Under the pieces are notes generated by a model, which was not told where the DNA came from, did not search any database, and was given only the letters and a program-made list of their open reading frames with translations. The translations under genes and the position numbers were made by a program. 30,489 nucleotides of DNA, taken from Anaerolineae bacterium (GTDB lineage: Bacteria > Chloroflexota > Anaerolineae > 4572-78 > J111). Location of the stretch: positions 1-30,489 of the forward strand of contig JAHDWA010000091.1 in assembly GCA_023382535.1 (NCBI GenBank), in the 5' to 3' direction. Below, in pieces: positions 22,890-30,489 of this stretch; positions within the stretch are counted from its first letter, which is position 1; each line of letters begins with the position of its first letter.

Positions 22890-22927
22890 CGTGTTGCGTA
22901 TTCCGTTTTTACGCAATACGCAACACG
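22890..22927. repeat. Perfect 12-bp inverted repeat of the TTGCGTA family
   Basis: Arms 22890-22901 (C-G-T-G-T-T-G-C-G-T-A-T) and 22916-22927 with a 14-base loop. Words are related to the element at 15873-15928. It lies in the spacer between the GNAT stop and the WYL gene start, so it is in the leader of the regulator or the tail of the GNAT transcript. Confidence 0.7.
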
Positions 22928-22929
22928 TT

Positions 22930-23565
22930 TCACGCTTCCCGGTAGTCTGAATTGTACCACACAATAAACGCCGCTTTGCCATCACACGAAGGGTCATCTA
23001 CGTAGTTCTGAATAATGCCGTGGACCTTGAAACCGCGCTTCAGTTGAATGCTCAGAGTTGGATCAAAGATTTCTCCGGCAACGACTCTGGCTACGTAATC
23101 CTCTACTGGCATTTCATCCTTAAATTTGCTGTAACCTTTAAGCATCCCCCCGGCGACATGCCCGCGCAGATTCAGATGGCGCACCAGGTCATGCCTGGCT
23201 CGATAGAGCATGGTCGCCAGGCCCTGCCGCCGGTACTCCGGCAGCACGCCGATATCCGCCCCGTAGAGCCAATCTCCGACCGGGTCGTGATTGCCCAGCC
23301 AGTTGTGATCTACGGCGTCTATGTAGCGATGCTCAAAGTGGTCAAAATCCACCTGGGTGCGGAAATCGGTGGAGCAGGCGACGGCCAGGCCGGCTTGGTT
23401 GAGAATGGCAAACTGCCCCTCTGGGAACCGCTTGATCTGCACGGCATAATGGGCGGCGGTCATAATTTCTTCCTCCGACAAGGTGGGAAAGCTGGCCCGC
23501 TGGATTGCCTCTAACTGCTCCGCCATGTCGAGCGTGCTGTTGACCACCCTAAACATTTCGGTCAT
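22930..23565 (-). CDS. GNAT family N-acetyltransferase
   Basis: A 211-residue acetyltransferase-fold protein. The acetyl-CoA site is V-L-P-E-Y-R-R-Q-G-L-A-T-M-L-Y-R-A (~111-127), the R/Q-x-x-G-x-A/G loop of GNAT enzymes. It is preceded by the F-A-I-L-N-Q-A-G-L-A-V-A strand. After the loop, H-V-A-G-G-M-L-K-G-Y and a F-D-P-T-L-S-I-Q-L-K-R-G-F-K-V-H-G strand complete the fold. The acceptor substrate is unknown. G-G-A-G-G-T-T lies 6-7 bases before the ATG, so the start is well supported. It ends with TGA and is about 80 bases ahead of the WYL gene on the same strand. Confidence 0.87.
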   Translation of the reverse strand: MTEMFRVVNSTLDMAEQLEAIQRASFPTLSEEEIMTAAHYAVQIKRFPEGQFAILNQAGLAVACSTDFRTQVDFDHFEHRYIDAVDHNWLGNHDPVGDWLYGADIGVLPEYRRQGLATMLYRARHDLVRHLNLRGHVAGGMLKGYSKFKDEMPVEDYVARVVAGEIFDPTLSIQLKRGFKVHGIIQNYVDDPSCDGKAAFIVWYNSDYREA

Positions 23566-23613
23566 TGTCGAACCTCCATCTGTAATGAGGTATGCATAAT
23601 CCGCAAATTGCCC

Positions 23614-25575
23614 TTACGCCTCCTTAATCAAGCCAATCCGGTAGGCATGTAAAAGCTGCTGTAAATCGTGGATTTGCTGCTGCATCTCCCCACCCAGGTC
23701 GGTATCTTTGACCCGGATACGGGTGTAATTGGTCTCGACAATCTCGGTTTTGGAGTGGATGTCCCGCTCTTCTTCGATTGCCTTTTGGATGGACTCAAAA
23801 GGATCATGGGCGGCCAGCAGCAGGCCGTAGGAGTTGTAAATAAGGGTGTAGCCGGCAATACCGGTTTTACTTTGGTAGGCTTTGGCAAAACCGCCGTCAA
23901 TCACAAACAGCCGCCCTCCGGCTTTGATCGGACTCTCCCCCTTCTTTACCTTAACGGGGACGTGTCCGTTAATAATGTGGGCCGTGTCCGGGTCTAGCCC
24001 AAACTCCTGGAGAATCCGCCGGGCTGTTTCCTCTTTATCACGAAAATCATAGTAGGGATTCATCTTTTCTTCGTGGGTTGATTTATCGGCAATGAAATAA
24101 CGCTCAAAGGTGGACATTTTGTCTTTGCCAAACAGGGGCGACTGGGCTCCGCTCCACAGATACCACATCGCATCCTGGCCGTACTGCCGCTGCTCCGGGT
24201 TGGTGGCGAAGTAGCCCTGGCGGGCCAGCCGTTCCGCCCGATCCATAAAAGCTTTGGCGGCAAACGCCTCGCCCTCGACTTTAAAGGCCATGAACGAGCC
24301 GTCTTCATTCATGGCAATGCAGCCGTGGTAAAGCAAGTTGCCGTTATAGACCAGGTACAGGCTGCCGCGGGCATACAGAAAGCGCACATGTTTTTGCAGC
24401 CGCTCGCTGTCGGTAAAAGAAAGCTTCAGCCGTTCGACCACGCCCTGTTCCTGCTCGGTCAGTTTATAGGGCTGGGCCGGATCAATCGTCGGCAGGTGGG
24501 TATCCTGCAAAGGATAGATTTTGCCTTCGAGATGGACAGTTCCTTTCGTATAATCAATTTTATCTAACAACAAGCGGTCTTCCATCAAGTAATGGGGCCG
24601 CCGCTTGATGATCTGGGCTTCGAGCTTAAGCTGGATGATAGTAATGGCTTTGTGCATTTGGGCCATCAGCCGCAGTTCGTTTTCGGTGTATTCTTCCGTG
24701 CGCAGGGGTTTGGGCCGGAAGTGGACGCAGGGATCGTTACCGTACACATCTACAGCAAAGGAAGCCAGGGGAAGCAGGTTGATCCCGTAGCCGTTTTCCA
24801 GTGTTTCAATGGTAGAGTAGCGCAAGGCGTTGCGGATAACATTAGCCAGGCAGGCTTCGCTGCCGGCCGCCGCGCCCATCCAGACGATATCGTGATTGCC
24901 CCATTGAATATCCACGGCGTGGTAATCCATGAGCGCGTCCATGATAATATGCGCGCCTGGCCCCCGGTCAAAAATATCGCCAATAACATGCAGCCGGTCA
25001 ATAACCAGCCGCTGCAGCAGCTTGGATAAGGCGATGATAAAATCCTTGGCCCGGCCGGTCGCGATAATGGTCTGGATAATGCTCTGGTAATACTCCTGCT
25101 TGTTATCTACGCTTTCCTGTTCATGCAGCAGCTCCTCGATAATGTAGGCAAAGTTGGGCGGCAGGGCCTTGCGAACTTTGGAGCGGGTATATTTTGAGGA
25201 GACGACCCGGCACATTTTGATCAGCCGGAACAGGGTCAGCCGGTACCACTCGTCTTCATTTTCAAGGGTTTTGAGAGCCAGGGGAATTTTTTGCTCCGGA
25301 TAGTAGATGAGTGTGGCCAGGCTGCGCTTCTCTTTGGCCGGCAGGGTGTTGGCGAAAGTCTCCTCGATTTTGCGCTTGATTGAGCCGGAACCGTTGCGGA
25401 GCACATGCAAAAAGGCCTCAAATTCACCGTGAATATCCGTAACAAAATGCTCGGTGCCTTTGGGTAAATTGAGGATGGCATTGAGGTTAATAATCTCAGT
25501 AGCCGCCGCCTGGATGGTAGGATACTGCTTGGCCAGTAGTTTTAAATAAGGTAACTCTTTTTCGGTGATCTCCAT
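23614..25575 (-). CDS. fbp: Class III fructose-1,6-bisphosphatase
   Basis: A 653-residue class III FBPase of the kind first known from Bacillus. It removes the 1-phosphate of fructose 1,6-bisphosphate in gluconeogenesis in the cytoplasm. It has the calcineurin-like metallophosphatase core: V-T-D-I-H-G-E-F-E-A-F, then H-V-I-G-D-I-F-D-R-G-P-G-A-H, then W-G-N-H-D-I-V-W-M-G-A, then I-N-G-H-V-P-V, and R-L-F-V-I-D-G-G-F-A-K-A-Y. The start at ATG 25575 is preceded by A-A-G-G-A-G-G at 6 bases; extending to 25686 would add 37 residues unlike the family. Length is normal. It is a single gene by appearance; other glycolytic genes are absent here. Confidence 0.95.
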   Translation of the reverse strand: MEITEKELPYLKLLAKQYPTIQAAATEIINLNAILNLPKGTEHFVTDIHGEFEAFLHVLRNGSGSIKRKIEETFANTLPAKEKRSLATLIYYPEQKIPLALKTLENEDEWYRLTLFRLIKMCRVVSSKYTRSKVRKALPPNFAYIIEELLHEQESVDNKQEYYQSIIQTIIATGRAKDFIIALSKLLQRLVIDRLHVIGDIFDRGPGAHIIMDALMDYHAVDIQWGNHDIVWMGAAAGSEACLANVIRNALRYSTIETLENGYGINLLPLASFAVDVYGNDPCVHFRPKPLRTEEYTENELRLMAQMHKAITIIQLKLEAQIIKRRPHYLMEDRLLLDKIDYTKGTVHLEGKIYPLQDTHLPTIDPAQPYKLTEQEQGVVERLKLSFTDSERLQKHVRFLYARGSLYLVYNGNLLYHGCIAMNEDGSFMAFKVEGEAFAAKAFMDRAERLARQGYFATNPEQRQYGQDAMWYLWSGAQSPLFGKDKMSTFERYFIADKSTHEEKMNPYYDFRDKEETARRILQEFGLDPDTAHIINGHVPVKVKKGESPIKAGGRLFVIDGGFAKAYQSKTGIAGYTLIYNSYGLLLAAHDPFESIQKAIEEERDIHSKTEIVETNYTRIRVKDTDLGGEMQQQIHDLQQLLHAYRIGLIKEA

Positions 25576-25739
25576 TGATCCTCCTTGCACAGACTCACCA
25601 TTCCTCACATTTCCCTTATTTCCCCATTGAGTTGGGCCATAAGAGTAGCAGGTTCTACTTTGTAGTTGCGGGGTCAATTCTAGCACGAGGGAAGAGGCCG
25701 GTCAATTGGGCCTGTGTTTGCCCTTATTTTTTTGCTTCT

Positions 25740-25768
25740 TTGGTTTAGCCCTGAATTTATGCTATCAT
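25740..25768 (+). promoter_or_regulatory. Probable promoter of the HTH-PAP2 operon
   Basis: TTGGTT (25740-25745), a 17-base spacer and TATCAT (25763-25768). It points to the HTH gene at 25847, with transcription starting near 25775 and a leader of about 70 nt. The rest of the 25576-25846 spacer shows nothing else clear. Confidence 0.5.
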
Positions 25769-25846
25769 GTCAAGTAAGGCAAGCGCCGTCACTTTGCCTT
25801 AAGTTTTCTCGTGTCCGGCAATTTTTTTAGCTAAAGGGGGTAAAAC

Positions 25847-26053
25847 ATGGCTGATATGATGGATGTAAAAGAAGTGAGCAAGTACCTGAAGCTCAGTGAA
25901 GACAACATTATCCTGTTGGTGGAAGCCGGAGAACTGGAGGGCGAGCAGCAAGATCAAGGATGGCAGGTGACTCGCGCCAGTGCAGTCGCTTATAGAGCGC
26001 GCCAGTTAGCCCAGGAAAACGCAACCCAGGGCTTTGAGGATCCGGACAGGTAG
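25847..26053 (+). CDS. Small helix-turn-helix (excisionase/MerR-like) protein
   Basis: A 68-residue DNA-binding-domain protein. M-D-V-K-E-V-S-K-Y-L-K-L-S-E-D-N-I-I-L-L-V-E-A-G-E-L is the helix-turn-helix of the excisionase/MerR-like (HTH_17) type, followed by a wing (G-W-Q-V-T-R-A-S-A-V-A-Y) that is typical in this family. There is no effector domain. G-G-G-G-G lies 7 bases before the ATG. It stops 2 bases before the PAP2 gene, so the two are probably co-transcribed. No integrase or phage gene is near, so it is more likely a housekeeping regulator than a phage excisionase. Confidence 0.8.
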   Translation: MADMMDVKEVSKYLKLSEDNIILLVEAGELEGEQQDQGWQVTRASAVAYRARQLAQENATQGFEDPDR

Positions 26054-26055
26054 CC

Positions 26056-27063
26056 ATGAGTGACGAACGATCCAAGACCATGAGTCAGGCCGAAGTGGAA
26101 GAGGCCAAGCCGGCCGCAAGTGAGCCGGTATCGCCGGAAGCCAGGGCTAAAGCTGCACCGGCCAAGAAGGCCGTCAAGGAAGCCGTCGGAGAGATTACCA
26201 CCCCGGAAGAGGCCGAACAGGTGGCCGAAACCGTGCTGGATGCCGCCGCCGGCCCCACGGAGCATGAGGTGCGTGAAGAGGCCCCGGCGGAACCGGAGCC
26301 GGGAGAGGCGGTTGAGGTGGCCGCCGCTGCTGCGCCGCCAGGGCCGGAAAAGACGGCGGCGACGCTGCTAACGGCGGCGCAGCAAGTTGCCGGCAGCACC
26401 GGCGAGACCCGCGAAGCCTTAGAGCAGGCCCTCCAGGCAATCCTCAATCCGGAGCAGCGCGGCGAGCGCGAACCGGAACTGGAGCAGCAGCGCTCGCTCT
26501 TGCGGGATGCCATCATGACGCGGATGAAGCCCTACCAAAAAATTGACGTGCGCCTTTTCCTGGCGGTCAACCACCTGCCTCATAATTGGTTGACCAACGG
26601 GGTTATGACTACTTTGACCATTGCTTTTAATGGCGGTATGGCCTGGCTGGCCGGTCTTTTTGGCGCCGTGCTGCTTAATCGCCGCCGCCATCGCCGGGTG
26701 TTTTTACAAGTAGCTCCGCCGCTCTGGTTTGCCACCCTCATCGTCGAATATCCGATCAAATATTACTTCCGCCGCCGCCGGCCCTTTATTGACATTGTCC
26801 AGGCGATCACCGTGGGCCGCAAACCGGGCAGTTATTCCTTCCCATCCGGCCACTCGGCGGCCGCCTTTGCCGGGGCCTGGCTGTTGACCCGCCACTATCC
26901 CCTCCTGGCGCCGGTGTGGTATGTGCTGGCACTCCTGGTGGCCTTCTCGCGAATCTACCTGGGTGTCCACTACCCCGGCGATGTGATCACCGGCTCGCTG
27001 CTGGGAACGGTGCTGGCCGAGGCCATGCGCCGGGTCATAGATGCGGGGGACGACTGCGACTGA
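26056..27063 (+). CDS. PAP2-family membrane phosphatase with long disordered N-terminus
   Basis: A 335-residue protein. Residues 1-~155 are Ala/Glu/Pro-rich and low-complexity, probably cytoplasmic and disordered with some helix. Residues ~165-330 form a PAP2 phosphatase: Y-Y-F-R-R-R-R-P-F (motif 1, K/R-x6-R-P), Y-S-F-P-S-G-H-S-A-A-A-F (motif 2, PSGH), and S-R-I-Y-L-G-V-H-Y-P-G-D-V (motif 3, S-R-x5-H-x3-D) with the catalytic His and Asp. Several membrane helices surround them. The likely reaction is removal of phosphate from an undecaprenyl- or phosphatidyl-type lipid on the outside face. The extension is about 150 residues longer than needed for the catalytic core. Confidence 0.9.
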   Translation: MSDERSKTMSQAEVEEAKPAASEPVSPEARAKAAPAKKAVKEAVGEITTPEEAEQVAETVLDAAAGPTEHEVREEAPAEPEPGEAVEVAAAAAPPGPEKTAATLLTAAQQVAGSTGETREALEQALQAILNPEQRGEREPELEQQRSLLRDAIMTRMKPYQKIDVRLFLAVNHLPHNWLTNGVMTTLTIAFNGGMAWLAGLFGAVLLNRRRHRRVFLQVAPPLWFATLIVEYPIKYYFRRRRPFIDIVQAITVGRKPGSYSFPSGHSAAAFAGAWLLTRHYPLLAPVWYVLALLVAFSRIYLGVHYPGDVITGSLLGTVLAEAMRRVIDAGDDCD

Positions 27064-27101
27064 TACTCTGAGATGTTCGGTGTTGCGATAAAGATGAAAT
27101 G

Positions 27102-27124
27102 AAGGGCCAAGCCTGGGCCTTTTG
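27102..27124 (+). terminator. Possible weak terminator hairpin after the PAP2 gene
   Basis: Arms 27102-27108 and 27116-27122 pair over 7 bp with one G-U (A-A-G-G-G-C-C with G-G-C-C-T-T-T), loop of 7, followed by a short T run and a further T-T-T-T 10 bases later. It may cause partial termination between the PAP2 and YihY genes. Confidence 0.4.
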
Positions 27125-27150
27125 AGTGGTTTTGAGGGTGCCGTAAAAAG

Positions 27151-28008
27151 ATGGACCTGGCTCAACAGTTCAAGTTCTTACTCAAAGAAACGGCGGCCAA
27201 GTGGCTAAAAGATAACTGTGTTCGTCTGGGGGCCTCGCTGTCTTATTACACCCTCTTTTCTCTGTTCCCACTCATTTTAGTGATCCTCTTTATTACCCGC
27301 TTGCTCCTGATCAATTCTGAGATAGCGCGGAGCGCCATCCTTGATGGGCTGGCCAGCATTACCGGGGGGTTCCGTGATGAGTTTGTAACGGCGTTGGAAG
27401 CGGTGGCGCAGACACGCGGGTCTTCCGGCTTCTTGGGGACATTCCTCTTAATTTTCGGGGCCTCCTGGGTATTTGGCGAGCTGGTCAGCGCCTTTAATAT
27501 TATCTGGGGCGTCGAAGCGCCGTGGCGGGGCGGGCCGCTGGAATTTTTGCGTCTCACCTTCTTTTCGTACGCGCTGATCCTGGTGTCGGCCTTTTTGCTG
27601 CTGGTATCGTTGATTATCAGCGCCCTGTTGACACTGCTCGGCCAGTTCCTGGTCACGCTGCCGGGTGGCGCCGTGCTGTGGGGCAGCGTCCAAATGGTGA
27701 TCAATCTCAGCGTATTAACCTTTATTTTTGCCCTGCTCTTTAAATACCTGCCCCAGACTCATGTCGAGTGGCGGGATGTTTGGGCTGGCGCCGTACTGAC
27801 GGCGATCATGTGGTCGCTGGCCCAGTGGGGGATTTCGTATTATATTGCCTGGAGCAGCTATAAAGACTACGGCCCTGTTGGGGCCATTCTGGCGCTTATC
27901 ACCTGGGTTTATCTTTCATCGCTCATCGTGTTTGCCGGGGGCGAGTTCAGTGCAGTTTTCGCCCGTCATTACGGCAGCCGTTCCAGTAGAGGGGGGAGTA
28001 GCCAATGA
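27151..28008 (+). CDS. YihY/BrkB family inner-membrane protein
   Basis: A 285-residue integral membrane protein of the YihY (formerly RNase BN/BrkB) family with about six hydrophobic helices. Family features: L-G-A-S-L-S-Y-Y-T-L-F-S-L-F-P-L-I-L near the N-terminus, G-A-S-W-V-F-G-E-L-V-S-A-F-N-I-I-W-G, the Y-L-P-Q-T-H-V-E-W-R-D-V-W-A-G-A-V segment, and Y-K-D-Y-G-P-V-G-A-I-L-A-L-I-T-W-V-Y. The last of these, G-x-x-G-A-x-x-x-L-x-x-W-x-Y, is highly characteristic. It has been suggested to be a transporter, but no function is settled. Its stop overlaps the start of the next GNAT gene by 4 bases. Confidence 0.93.
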   Translation: MDLAQQFKFLLKETAAKWLKDNCVRLGASLSYYTLFSLFPLILVILFITRLLLINSEIARSAILDGLASITGGFRDEFVTALEAVAQTRGSSGFLGTFLLIFGASWVFGELVSAFNIIWGVEAPWRGGPLEFLRLTFFSYALILVSAFLLLVSLIISALLTLLGQFLVTLPGGAVLWGSVQMVINLSVLTFIFALLFKYLPQTHVEWRDVWAGAVLTAIMWSLAQWGISYYIAWSSYKDYGPVGAILALITWVYLSSLIVFAGGEFSAVFARHYGSRSSRGGSSQ

Positions 28009-28844
28009 ATGAAATTCTGACGGACCTTTCGGAATCCGCTTTAGCAAAAGCCACAAAAGCCAATTTGTACAACTTCTTTCGCTATCTAAGCCGCTCCAGC
28101 CAGACGCAGTTTTACGAAGGTCCCACCTTCATCAGATGGCACACCCCGGTACCCCATCCCTGGTTCAGCGGGGTTCTGAGCACCCAGCCTGCCAGTCCTA
28201 ACGAAGAACAGGTCATTCAGGAAAATTTGGCTTACTTTAAGACCCATCAGGTTCCCCTCTTTACCTGGTGGCTGGAACCACAGCTTCAGGTGGCTGCCTG
28301 GGCGGACCAGCTCTTGCCCCATGGTTTTGGCTACGACGCCAATACACCGGGGATGGCGGTAGATTCGGCTGCTCTACCGCCCTCGGTGCCTCAGCCAGAT
28401 GAATTGGTCATTAAGCTGGTGAACAATCTGGAAGCTTTACAAATGTGGACCCGCATCTTTGTCAAAGGCTATCAAATCCCGGAAGCCGCCTTTTTGCCCT
28501 TTTTTGAACTGCTGGCCGGTTTGGGACTCGACCTCCCGCTCCGGCACTATTTAGGCTACCTGCACGACCAGCCTGTAGCGACAGTCTCGTTGTTTCTTGG
28601 GGCCGGCGTAGCCGGCATCTACTATGTGGCCACTCTGGCTGAAGCCCGCGGGCAGGGCATTGGCGCTGCTTTAACGCTGAAACCGCTGCACGAGGCCCGC
28701 CAGATGGGCTATCACGCCGCAGTCCTGCAATCTTCTGACATGGGATACCGGGTCTACCAGCGGCTGGGCTTTCGGAAGCTCAGCGTGATGGATCACTTCT
28801 TTTGGAAGTCTGGATTGGATAGAGCAATTGGCCCAGAACGCTAA
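28005..28844 (+). CDS. GNAT family N-acetyltransferase
   Basis: A 279-residue protein with a C-terminal GNAT domain. Y-Y-V-A-T-L-A-E-A-R-G-Q-G-I-G-A-A-L-T (~208-226) carries the acetyl-CoA loop R-G-Q-G-I-G. S-S-D-M-G-Y-R-V-Y-Q-R-L-G-F-R-K-L gives the final Y-x-x-L-G-F strand. The N-terminal half (~1-130), with its aromatic W-W-L-E-P segment, resembles a degenerate second GNAT-like domain as in two-domain acetyltransferases. The substrate is unknown. The gene overlaps YihY by 4 bases (ATGA) with G-G-G-G-G-A-G 8 bases before, so it is translationally coupled. Confidence 0.88.
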   Translation: MNEILTDLSESALAKATKANLYNFFRYLSRSSQTQFYEGPTFIRWHTPVPHPWFSGVLSTQPASPNEEQVIQENLAYFKTHQVPLFTWWLEPQLQVAAWADQLLPHGFGYDANTPGMAVDSAALPPSVPQPDELVIKLVNNLEALQMWTRIFVKGYQIPEAAFLPFFELLAGLGLDLPLRHYLGYLHDQPVATVSLFLGAGVAGIYYVATLAEARGQGIGAALTLKPLHEARQMGYHAAVLQSSDMGYRVYQRLGFRKLSVMDHFFWKSGLDRAIGPER

Positions 28845-28889
28845 AGGCGGGTGTTTGGGCTAGATGGCCTTTAGAAGAGGGATTTTCCG

Positions 28890-29552
28890 TTGAAACTTGA
28901 GTTTGATCATCTCTTTATTTGTACCACGGTGAGGGCTCCGCAGGTTGACGAATTGCTCACCTTCGGGCTAACTGAAGGGACTCGGAACAACCACCCGGGT
29001 CAGGGGACGACCAACCGGCGTATCTTTTTCCAGAATGCGATGCTAGAGTTTTTATGGGTAGAAAACGAGCAGGAAGTACGCAGCCCAGTCATTGCACCCA
29101 CGCATTTGTGGGAGCGCTGGCAGTACCGGCACAGCGGCTACTCACCCTTTGGCCTTTGCCTCCGTCCCGAAATAGGCATCTCACTGCCATTTGCCACCTG
29201 GGCCTACCGGCCACCTTACCTGCCCGCTCAGATGCAAATTGACATCGCTGCCGGCACCCAGCCCGTCGAGCCGCTGTTGTTTATAACTCCGTTTGGCAGC
29301 CGGCCTGATACCTTTCCCGCAGACCGACGCCAGCCGCTGGAGCACCATTGTGGCTTTCATGAAATTACCGGCCTCGAGATCATGATGCCAATAACTGGAC
29401 CGCTCTCACCTGCTATTCAATTTGTGCAAGAAAGTGGATTGGTCATATTCCGAGCAGGGGATGAACCCGGAGTAGACATCGAGTTTGACCAGGGGGTGCA
29501 AGGACAGATACACAATTTTCGTCCCGCCCTCCCCCTCCGCTTTCGCTGGTAA
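28890..29552 (+). CDS. VOC/glyoxalase-like protein
   Basis: A 220-residue protein. It begins L-E-F-D-H-L-F-I-C-T-T, like the first strand of glyoxalase-like (VOC) domains with the metal-binding His, and continues with N-R-R-I-F-F-Q-N-A-M-L-E-F-L-W-V, where L-E supplies the family Glu. The middle (S-P-F-G-L-C-L-R-P) and later G-F-H-E-I-T-G-L-E-I-M-M-P segments suggest a second, diverged module. No exact family or reaction can be named. The start is TTG 28890 with G-A-G-G-G about 9 bases before; there is no in-frame ATG near. It is 45 bases past the GNAT gene and may be in the same unit. Confidence 0.65.
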   Translation: MKLEFDHLFICTTVRAPQVDELLTFGLTEGTRNNHPGQGTTNRRIFFQNAMLEFLWVENEQEVRSPVIAPTHLWERWQYRHSGYSPFGLCLRPEIGISLPFATWAYRPPYLPAQMQIDIAAGTQPVEPLLFITPFGSRPDTFPADRRQPLEHHCGFHEITGLEIMMPITGPLSPAIQFVQESGLVIFRAGDEPGVDIEFDQGVQGQIHNFRPALPLRFRW

Positions 29553-29560
29553 GAATTGGT

Positions 29561-30489
29561 TCAATCAAAATGAGGCAGTACCCTGTTGGCCAATAGCTCC
29601 AGCGAGTCCAGGTCGTCGAGGTCATTGTGTTGGAGCATGAAGCGCTCAACGCCGGCCTCTTCAAAGGCTTTGAGCTGGTCAAGCAGTTGCTGCGGGCTGC
29701 CGCCCAGGAAGCCCCTGGCCTGCCACTCGGCGTAGGTCCGGGGCAGGTCTGAAAACATCGCCCGGTGAGTCTCAAGGCGCTTTTGGACAGTGGTTTCATC
29801 CGGGCCGATAATGAAAGGAATCATCAAGGAGCGGCGCAGGGTGGCCGGGTCACGCCCCAGAGCCAGACAATGTTGGTCCAGTTGGCCCGATTTCTGGCGG
29901 AAAATATCCAGTCCCACGTAGGAGCAGTTCCACTCAGCCGCATGCTTGGCTACAATTTGCAGGGTCTTTTCGCCCTTACCGCCCATGATGATCGGAGGCA
30001 GGGGCTGGGCCGGTAGAGGAAACGTTTCCGCGGCCTGCAGACGGTAGTGCCGGCCGGTAAAGCTGACGGGCTGGCCTGACCACAGCAGCTTGATCACCTG
30101 CGCGCCTTCGTCCAGCATCTCCAGGCGGGTGCGATACGGCGGAAAATCTAGGCCAAACATGCGATGCTCTCCTTCATACCAGCCCGCGCCCAGTCCCAGG
30201 TCAAGCCGGCCGTTGGAAAGGACATCTACCGCAGCGGCTGTTTTGGCCAGCAGGGCCGGCTGGCGAAAGGTCATCGAGCAGACCAGCGGCCCAAAGCGGA
30301 TGCGCTCCGTCTTCATCGCCAGCGCGGTCAGTGAAGGCCACAGGGCTAACGAGTCACGCTGCGACTCGCCATTCAGTGCAGTCAGATGATCCGACCGGAA
30401 GAGGGACTCAAAACCCAGGCTTTCAACGGCCTCAGCCAGCCGGAAGAGCCGCTCCCAGGTCAGGTCCTCCTGGCCTTCGATCATAATCC
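29561..30489 (-). CDS. LLM-class (luciferase-like, F420-type) oxidoreductase, 5' end outside window
   Basis: A luciferase-like monooxygenase-fold TIM-barrel protein of at least 307 residues. The first ATG in the window (30484) is I-M-I-E-G-Q-E-D-L-T-W when read from one codon before. Relatives have a few more residues of beta-strand before this, so the true start is likely to the right of the window. Seen: F-R-S-D-H-L (active-site area), L-A-M-K-T-E-R-I-R-F-G-P-L-V, L-A-K-T-A-A-A-V-D-V-L-S-N-G-R-L-D-L-G-L-G-A-G-W, and P-P-I-I-M-G-G-K-G. This pattern fits F420- or FMN-dependent oxidoreductases; the substrate is not known. It is convergent with the VOC-like gene, 8 bases apart. Confidence 0.9.
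   Translation of the reverse strand, partial: IMIEGQEDLTWERLFRLAEAVESLGFESLFRSDHLTALNGESQRDSLALWPSLTALAMKTERIRFGPLVCSMTFRQPALLAKTAAAVDVLSNGRLDLGLGAGWYEGEHRMFGLDFPPYRTRLEMLDEGAQVIKLLWSGQPVSFTGRHYRLQAAETFPLPAQPLPPIIMGGKGEKTLQIVAKHAAEWNCSYVGLDIFRQKSGQLDQHCLALGRDPATLRRSLMIPFIIGPDETTVQKRLETHRAMFSDLPRTYAEWQARGFLGGSPQQLLDQLKAFEEAGVERFMLQHNDLDDLDSLELLANRVLPHFD

Noticed and set aside
25847..26053. Phage excisionase
   Set aside because: The fold fits, but there is no integrase, att repeat or phage gene near, and it is tightly linked to a PAP2 phosphatase.

Overview
The window looks like a chromosomal segment of a mid-to-high GC, Gram-variable environmental bacterium. A Chloroflexota (Anaerolineae-like) host is my best guess. 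This rests on the gene mix: a VKOR plus membrane-anchored Dsb pair, a class III FBPase, solute-binding/VWA proteins, an F420-type LLM oxidoreductase, a WYL regulator, DUF445 and YihY. Palindromic 'word' repeats in many spacers also fit. This is inference, because no rRNA or taxonomic marker is present. No tRNA, rRNA, CRISPR array or complete mobile element was seen. Nearly everything is ordinary chromosome, except an AT-rich HNH-nuclease-like gene cut by the left edge.

Layout. 1-806: partial HNH-type protein. 822-3868 (minus): a probable operon encoding a deaminase-type amidohydrolase fused to a CYTH domain, a DUF503 protein and a metallo-beta-lactamase-fold hydrolase. 3938-5480 (minus): a thiol-redox operon encoding a Dsb-like thioredoxin with an in-frame TGA at the first active-site cysteine, a VKOR-family oxidase and a small DUF1540-like acidic protein, closed by a good terminator. 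5598-6902 (minus): moeA. 7077-7954 (plus): ribosomal protein L25 with its own promoter, a leader hairpin and a terminator. 8032-10249 (minus): a small unknown protein, a class III CoA-transferase and a YigZ/IMPACT protein. 10268-13168 (minus): two surface solute-binding-like proteins, one carrying a VWA domain. 13333-15628 (minus): two radical SAM proteins, one HemN-like, behind a strong promoter overlapped by one of two matching palindromic operators. 15958-18568 (plus): a second amidohydrolase and a DUF445 membrane protein. 18623-19075 (minus): SRPBCC protein. 19561-21883 (plus): LysE-type exporter, two VOC proteins and DUF2461. 21906-25575 (minus): WYL regulator, GNAT and class III fructose-bisphosphatase. 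25847-29552 (plus): HTH protein, PAP2 phosphatase, YihY, GNAT and a VOC-like protein. 29561-end (minus): partial LLM oxidoreductase.

The most interesting item is the 4800-5480 gene. A single TGA sits exactly where the first cysteine of a Dsb C-P-H-C motif belongs, the reading frame is intact on both sides, and the gene overlaps a VKOR gene. It is best read as a selenocysteine-containing DsbA-like oxidoreductase (U-P-H-C) working with VKOR in extracytoplasmic disulfide formation. Other notable items are the amidohydrolase-CYTH fusion, the twin operators in front of the HemN-like gene, a palindromic repeat inserted in frame inside a radical SAM gene, and an attenuator-like leader before the L25 gene.
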